Positions 58,009-64,000 of a DNA stretch of 64,000 bases are shown here, piece after piece. The notes beneath the pieces were generated by a model. It saw nothing but the letters and a program-made list of their open reading frames with translations, was not told the origin of the DNA and made no database searches. Position 1 is the stretch's first letter. Each line of letters opens with the position of its first letter. Location: the NCBI GenBank assembly GCA_944739405.2, contig OX123183.2:124008331-124072330 (forward strand), written 5' to 3'. A program made the translations under genes and the position numbers. This DNA is from Euclidia mi (lineage: Eukaryota > Arthropoda > Insecta > Lepidoptera > Erebidae).

Positions 58009-59216
58009 TTCTAGAGTGAAGTAAAATTACCATGCGATGTTAAACGCTATCTATGGGTTTCATTTAAAACTATTGGATCGGTATGAGTAAAATTGGGCTT
58101 CACTAAACACTAATAAAAAATATCTTTGTATTACAGTATTATGCAGTAGTTTAAAAGATCCGCAGTTCCGCACGACGATATTAATAAAATACTTAATAAA
58201 TAATTAAAAGGCAAGTGATATGATACATTTTAATATGTGTGACATAACTGTGTTATTAATTATAATATAAATCGTAGTGATGTAGAAAGTACTTACTATA
58301 TTGTAAACAGTATTATAATATTGTAATTATACTGAATAAGCCAAATCTACTAGAATAAATCTACTATAATACTATCTACAATATAAGATTCTTTACGTTT
58401 GCGTGAACATTATAAACATAAACATTTCAAAGCAATGATGTTACATAAAAAGAAGTAGATACGTTATAGGCGTACCAAAAGCAGGACGCTAAACAAAAAC
58501 ATAAGCCAGTTGGCAAGTCTGACGTAGGTATGTATGTGTGTGTGACGTCGCGAGCCGGCGTCAAAGCACAGAATATATACAAGTACTAAAGTAGTCAAAG
58601 TGAAACTGACACTTCTCATCCAACCGAAAGTAAAATAAAATATGGAGTTATCGATGTGTGCGTTAGTGTACCGTTTCTACGGATTGGTTACTACGTAGGG
58701 AACGTATCTACCTTTTTCTTGTAATGTCATTGTTTCAAAGACGGAAAGTTTGTTTGTGTGACGCGCTTGGATGTTCAAGAAGAGGCAACTAGAAGACTTC
58801 AAATTACAAAGTTAAGCTGCAACTTCAATCGATATTCAGAAAAACATTTCACTTCCTGTTTTTAAACAGGATTATCCTGAGTTTCACAAAATCTACGTTT
58901 TTTTATTTGTTGTTGGCAAAACGAACATATAAATAAGCAAAATGTTCACGCAACGTTGCCATAAGTAATAAATATAATAGATAATAATATTATATATATA
59001 ATAGATGATAATATTGAACATAAGCAATATGTGTATAGTATTGTCAGTGAAGACTTATTCCGTGTGAGAACACTTTATTTTTAGTTACTGTAAGTGTTCC
59101 CAAAGTGTTCAATGTACCTATGTTTAAGGGACCTTATGTGTGTAGCGTCTTATTTAGATTAGTATTATGTGAATATATTATATGTAATAAAGTTTTAAAT
59201 TTAACATACATACATA
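58009..59216. other. AT-rich intergenic, no gene seen
   Basis: Between the two host genes. No coding motif; a GC-richer patch at 58530-58650 contains GTGACGTCGCGAGCCGGCGT but no supported feature. Confidence 0.5.
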
Positions 59217-59469
59217 TCGTCACGCCTTTTATCCCCGAAGGGGTAGGCAGAGGTGTATTTCTACACCCATTTTTCGCCAGATATACTTTATTCCCACGTA
59301 ATAAGGGGCGAGCCTATTGCCGTACCGGGCACTTTTCCAGACTCCGTGCTGCTACTGAGAATTTCGTGACAGAAAAACCCAATAACACCGCCCGCGCCCG
59401 ACCCAGGAATCGAACCCGGGACCTCCCGATGCCACGCGCACATTTATGCCGCGAGACCAACGAGGCAGT
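59217..59469 (-). repeat. SINE-D copy
   Basis: Nearly identical to 53357-53600 across its length. Followed by 59470-59600, another repeat piece with TAGTCGCCTCTTACGACACC. Confidence 0.88.
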
Positions 59470-59608
59470 CGTAAAGGGTTTGATGTCGACTTTTCCGTCT
59501 CTACGCAAAGATGGTATTTGCATCGTGTTTTCCCTTAGTCGCCTCTTACGACACCCACGGGAAGATAGGGGGTGGTGACACTTGTATTCTATGCCGTCAA
59601 CCACACGG

Positions 59609-59664
59609 CATAGCAGGGAAGAATAATGCCAAATTTAAATAAGGCATTATTCTTCCCTGCTATG
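59609..59664. repeat. perfect inverted repeat, 22-bp arms
   Basis: Left arm CATAGCAGGGAAGAATAATG + CC (59609-59630), 12-nt AT-only loop, right arm its exact reverse complement (59643-59664). It abuts the repeat block that follows the SINE. Confidence 0.95.
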
Positions 59665-60309
59665 AGCACTTTCCGCCGATTTTCTTAAAAAGGCGGTAAT
59701 TCTACCTGTAGTGTTATTTTATTTCAGTGTCAATACCAATCCTCAAACAAGCAAGCTCGCAACCTTATGTTGACATGAAATGTATGTAATGGGTAAAATG
59801 AAAACATTTGTTTTGCCGACATGGACATTTATTTATTTAGGACAACCAGTAGTTGTTACATTGTAATGATACTATGATGAGATGATAAGATATACACACA
59901 TGTATGTATTTAACTATTTATTATACAAATGAGTAATAAGTTCACAAATCAATCAACATTTTGGCATTATTTCACTGAGCAATCTACTCCTTAAAATAAA
60001 TACGTATTTCCAAGCTACTAGCTCTTCTAGACAAAAATCCATATTCATAATTAGGAAGAAGCTGTAGATTGAAGAGTATACAATGTTACTCTTAGTATAC
60101 TAACAAACTAAACAAACTAATTCTACAAACCAACTCTTAGGGTTTCGAAGTTAACGTTCAATTTAGAATGGAACAGCTATTTCTTTTTTACGCTTTCACG
60201 TTCTCCTAGAACAAGACTTGTTCTTAATCACGAATATAATAACTCCTAAATAGTCCTAAAAGGTTTGCATTATTATAATAAAAATACAATACAATATACA
60301 TTCCTATAG

Positions 60310-60558
60310 CTACCCTCTTTCAGCCATCCTAACAATTCTCTCTTCAATAATCCGTCTAATATTCGCATTAACCCTTGGCAGTTCTTCGTGTTTTCTCACA
60401 GACATCTCAATTTTCTGCACTAGTTCAATCTCGCGGGGCCACGCGACGAAGTTGGTAATGCTACAGTTGGGTGGAGAGCCAATACGGCCTGTTCGACCAC
60501 AGCGGTGTATGTAGTCCGCCGTGTACAGCGGGAAATCGTAGTTGATAATGTGCTGAGT
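60310..60558 (-). CDS. DDX28: DDX28 exon 5
   Basis: TQHIINYDFPLYTADYIHRC, GRTGRIGSPPNCSITNFVAW and the basic end RRIIEERIVRMAERG, stop TAG at 60312-60310. Motif VI is complete. The GLDTTR|TQHIINYDFP junction is in frame. Confidence 0.94.
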   Translation of the reverse strand, partial: TQHIINYDFPLYTADYIHRCGRTGRIGSPPNCSITNFVAWPREIELVQKIEMSVRKHEELPRVNANIRRIIEERIVRMAERG

Positions 60559-63500
60559 CTGAAAATATATCATGCAATGCTTAGAATAATACTTTTGGTC
60601 ATGATAATTGCTGGTGTGACTGTAAAAGCACGGTCAGCCAATTTATAACGAAAGGAATTTTGGATTTGAATTTTGCATTATCAAATAAGTGTTCTAAATA
60701 AGAAAGTTCAGAGATGTTCTGCGAAGAAGGCATTCTTTGCGAAGTAGATATTATGGAAATAGGATGAAATACCCTCTACGACCACGACCCGTGCAAGACG
60801 GTCGAAACGTCGGAAAATACCGAAATAGTCATGCCTTAAATTTCTTAGTTTATTTATTTAGTTATTGCAAGTAAGAGCTGCTAAGCCAACTTTTATACAG
60901 GATAATAATATGATATAATTTGGATTATAAGAGTTATTTACATTTTCAAGATAGGATGTATCACATTCAGAAGCGGTAACACTAAGAAAAGTGGCCAGCA
61001 ATATTGACACCTTTAAACGTGAATAGTTATGTGTTAGTGCTAAGTATCTTTCTAGAGATTTTAATCTTAGTGTAAATAAAAATATTATATCTACTTACCC
61101 TGGTAGTATCAAGTCCTCTCGACGCAATATCCGTACATGACAGCACATTCACTTTCCCGCTCTTATACATGTCAAACTTGCCAAGCTTGAGCGGCACGGC
61201 CATCTTGCCGTTAATATTGATACATTCTACTTTATTTTCGTTCAGAAACATTGAAACGAAGTCGCAAGTCGGTGTTCTGTTCGAGAATATCATCACTGGC
61301 CGGTTCTGGTTTACGTCTGCTTGAACTAGTTTTAATAGTTCTGCTGGTTTCTGAGCTTTGCCGAGACGAAGGAATCTGCAAAGAAAACATCATGGCACAT
61401 AACTTCCATTATCCTCGATTCTTTCCTTTATGCCTTTATCCCCGAAGGGATAAGCAGAGGTGTATTACACACCCATATTTCGCTAGTTATGTTTCGGTCC
61501 AAAATTAATAGGGGTGAGCCTTTTGCCATCTACTGGGCACATTATTAAGCGAGCGATTATAAACATTTTTAATGCACACATAACTTCGAAAAGTCAGAGG
61601 TGTGCGCCTCGGGTCCTGGGGAGTGAACCAGAGACCATCATCTCAGCAGTTATGTACACCACTGTGCTATCGGTGCTAGACAATTATTTGCTACAGGTAA
61701 CACACTAGCCCTTTATAGACCTATAATTGGCTGTATGGAGTTATTGGACTTAGGTGTCACTTGCGGAACGTCCAAGTGTAGACCTGCCATGGCTGCTTTG
61801 TCTGATTCTTACGCAGGATTGGCAAAGAGGACAATATAACTTCAACTGTTATCACTTTGGTGATGTTGTCTAACTATCGCTTTGAACACTGCAGAATGCC
61901 CTGTCTAGACACAATCAGAGGCATTCTGTACCAGTTGTCAATTACAATGCATAGACAATGTGTAATACTTACTTGTGAGGTACATGCGGTAACAGCCTGT
62001 GTATACTGGATGTTGTGACTGACTTCAGTGACTGTGGGTCTACGAAGGAGCTGACTGCGGCCGGTAGCTCATGAGGCATAGTCGCACTCGCCAGTGTTAC
62101 TTGACAACCACGGGGCGGGGTCTGGATGTCTACTTTGTATTGAATCTGGAAGCAGAAGCATAACAAATCTTTCTAAATATTATTTGGCAGATGAGACTCA
62201 GGGTAGCCATGCAATCATGAAACAATGACTTTCAAAGGTACAAATAAGAATCTGTGGTTTGGCTATCCTTCAGATGCTGGATAAATTGTGTGACTATAAT
62301 GGAATTATAATTTCTCAATTCTGTAATTTGACCATGTATAACAAAACCAACTTTTAGTAACTATAATAAAAAAATTGTTGAATTGTTTAGTGTTTTTAAC
62401 TGTATCAGGCCTATATTGTTTGGTGTGTTATACATTTCACAAAACATAACATGTCATTTCAATTTGTAAAAATTGCCAAAAGTACCCAAAAATGCACTTA
62501 CCGGAAACTTCTTGACCAGATGTGTCAACTTATCAACAAAACTATCATCCAATAACGTGTCAGCCTCATCCAAAACAACATGATGTACGTTATTAATCTT
62601 GTAGATGCCAGTTGTGACGAGTTTACTGTACGCTCCAAGTGTTGTCACAAGAACGTCACAGTATTCAATCGGTGGGTTCAACATTTTCTGCTTGGTTCGG
62701 CCACCGACTAGCGTGGTTACACTGAGATTTAGATGTTGAGCTATATTCTGCGCTACTTCTCCTACTTGTGTGGCTAAAATATTAAGTTACATAATAAGAT
62801 AATTAACTAAAAAGTTTAAGTTGTTTATATCTTAAAAGATATTTGGTCAATATATATAAAAATATATCAATATGGAATAATGCATGCATAACTTTTAGAA
62901 TAATATTGAATTTGTTTGAATTGAGTTCGGAAAATTGTTCACTATAATATTGTCAATGCTTTTGGAAATTGTATAATTAAATACAAACATGAGATTGGCA
63001 AACTGTATACTTGGTAAAAGTAACAGAAGCTCAAGTAAGTATACTTTATAAATATTGTATCCAACATTGTATGAACCTTGGAAACACTGTCATAAAAGTA
63101 GATGAGATATTAACAATTATAATAACAACACTTACCTAGTTCTCTACTAGGCGTTATAACCACGGCCATAGGACTGTTAAAATCCTCTTTTATACTTGGT
63201 TTCCACTCCAATATATGCTGGAATATAGGTAATAAGTACGCCAAAGTTTTACCGCACCCAGTCTCGGCAGTAATAACAGTGTTGTAGCCGTTTAAGATGG
63301 CAGGAATAGCTTTTGTTTGAATTGCAGTGGGCAAAGTAAATCCTTGCTCTGACATAACCTCAATTAGATTTTGCGTCACACCAATTTCTTCAAAACTCTT
63401 CTTGTAAACCGGCTTCTCTTCCTTTTTATTTGCATCTCCGTATATTATAAAGTAGTCATTCTTAGATTTAGCATGCAACCACCCTTTAGAAGCCAGAGGA

Positions 63501-63646
63501 ATGCCCTCAAACTTAGGATAAGTTTGCCCTTCATAATGATTGAACTCTGGTCGCTTACATGATATTATAGGCAACTTCTTCTTTGCCTGCTGCACACTGT
63601 AGTAGCGGCAATACGACAGGTTTAATAAAGGCCGCAGTTTAGACAT
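60310..63646 (-). CDS. DDX28: mitochondrial DEAD-box RNA helicase, DDX28 type (five exons)
   Basis: ATP-dependent RNA helicase; the mammalian DDX28 acts in mitochondrial large-ribosomal-subunit assembly. Exons on the minus strand: 63646-63136, 62773-62502, 62145-61973, 61375-61099, 60558-60310; all junctions have GT/AG and matching phases. They predict 493 aa. The basic N-terminus MSKLRPLLNLSYCRYYSVQQ looks like a mitochondrial presequence. Motifs: FEEIGV and the Q motif GFTLPTAIQ (~102-110), AETGCGKT (I, ~127-134), PSREL (Ia), VLDEADTLLDDSF (II, DEAD ~239-242), SATMP (III), VMIFSNRT (IV), CTDIASRGLDTTR (V), HRCGRTGRIG (VI). DEADTLLD and LVQKIE near the end favour DDX28 over other DEAD proteins. 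Upstream in-frame Met at 63763 is possible but gives a less typical presequence. No damage seen. Confidence 0.92.
61099..61375 (-). CDS. DDX28: DDX28 exon 4
   Basis: 277 bp: KFLRLGKAQKPAELLKLVQA, NRPVMIFSNRTPTCDFVSMF, NVLSCTDIASRGLDTTR; helicase C domain motifs IV and V. A SINE-E (61440-61678, minus) sits in the intron just upstream of its acceptor. Confidence 0.93.
61440..61678 (-). repeat. SINE-E copy in helicase intron
   Basis: TATCCCCGAAGGGATAAGCA at the left and a degraded head at the right (TAACTTCGAAAAGTCAGAGG, ACTGTGCTATCGGTGC); related to 39893-40114. Confidence 0.75.
61973..62145 (-). CDS. DDX28: DDX28 exon 3
   Basis: 173 bp: IQYKVDIQTPPRGCQVTLAS, ATMPHELPAAV, HRLLPHVPH; contains motif III (SAT). 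Acceptor TGCTTCCAG, donor CACAA|GTAAG, phase 2 out. Confidence 0.93.
62502..62773 (-). CDS. DDX28: DDX28 exon 2
   Basis: Acceptor ATATTTTAG; joins as PSREL|ATQVGEVAQN, contains LVGGRTKQ, CDVLVTTLGAYSKLV (motif Ib) and DEAD. Donor CCG|GTAAGT. Confidence 0.93.
63136..63646 (-). CDS. DDX28: DDX28 exon 1
   Basis: Presequence, Q motif, Walker A and PSREL. Donor at 63135 (ACTAG|GTAAG). The open frame extends back to 63763, with Met codons at 63763 and 63646; I prefer 63646 for its arginine-rich, acid-free start. Confidence 0.92.
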
Positions 63647-63787
63647 TTTTTGTCTTAAATTCTTTACGCATGTCGACTTGAAACTCAAGAATATTTTGTT
63701 AGATTGACAGGTTAGGTTACTGACATTAATTATTGACATTGACGTTTGTGTACTACTTGACAAATAGTTATACGTTTAGTAATTTAT

Positions 63788-63860
63788 TTTTATTTTTATA
63801 ATCTCACGCCTATCATATGTAAGGGGTAGGCAGGGGCGTAATCAATACACCATTAAATAT
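63788..63860 (-). repeat. SINE-D/E 3' fragment
   Basis: TCACGCCTATCATATGTAAG then GGGTAGGCAGGGGCGTAAT, the 3' end shared by the SINE-D and SINE-E groups, just upstream of the helicase start. Confidence 0.55.
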
Positions 63861-64000
63861 TATGAAAAATTTAAAAGCCTTTCTGCCGTGCAAAGCGCAA
63901 GATTAAAATATAAACCCTTTAACGAGCAATAACATAATTAGTCGTCTAGGCAGATAATTAGCTATGTTAGTCATTTCGGATTTCCGCTCGCCACTAGCTC

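Overview
This is an AT-rich insect nuclear window, almost certainly from a moth or butterfly. The evidence is spliced genes with GT/AG introns, tRNA-derived SINEs, Helitrons ending in CTAG, and Jockey/CR1-, RTE- and Penelope-type retroelements of kinds common in Lepidoptera. There is no bacterial gene organisation. Two host genes are recognisable; most of the rest is transposable elements (TEs).

Host gene 1 (+ strand, 2642-51146) is a metabotropic GABA-B receptor subunit 2 (GABA-B-R2). Nine exons are visible. Four encode ligand-binding-domain segments (2642-2826, 12841-12984, 27722-27834, 30306-~30456). One encodes the next extracellular segment (44752-44928). Two encode transmembrane helices 4-7 (45605-45766, 48871-49189). 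One encodes the C-terminal coiled coil (49594-49823) and one the cytoplasmic tail (50243-51146). The gene is not intact in this sequence. The exon at 30306 runs into a perfect 35-bp inverted duplication and loses its end. The exons for the rest of the extracellular domain and TM1-TM3 are absent from the 676 bp between 44928 and 45605. An in-frame TAG lies in the coiled-coil exon, and the tail exon needs a frameshift. This is either a degenerating copy or a locally faulty assembly.

Host gene 2 (- strand, 60310-63646) is an apparently intact five-exon mitochondrial DEAD-box RNA helicase of the DDX28 type (493 codons predicted).

Layout: 1-2641 upstream sequence; 2827-12840 intron 1 with a CR1/Daphne-like LINE (4626-8790) and a Helitron (8982-10795); 12985-27721 intron 2 with SINEs, a Jockey-like LINE (14325-16116), an LTR element with two apparently identical 620-bp LTRs (19732-24682) and a Helitron with an approximately 110-bp tandem array (25674-27652); 30495-44751, where receptor coding sequence is lost, with an RTE-like LINE, LINE fragments, a fold-back element with 9-bp target duplication inside a SINE (38384-39507), a TIR element and small Helitrons; 45767-48870 with a Penelope-like element (46847-48424); 52505-57586 a multi-level TE nest (Harbinger-like in Harbinger-like, with piggyBac-like and Sola-like elements inside); 57590-60309 AT-rich with a hAT-like MITE and a SINE; then the helicase gene.

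The two host genes are not functionally linked. The most informative points are the structural damage to the receptor gene, the fold-back element with three paired internal motifs, and the TE nest, whose target duplications let the insertion order be read.
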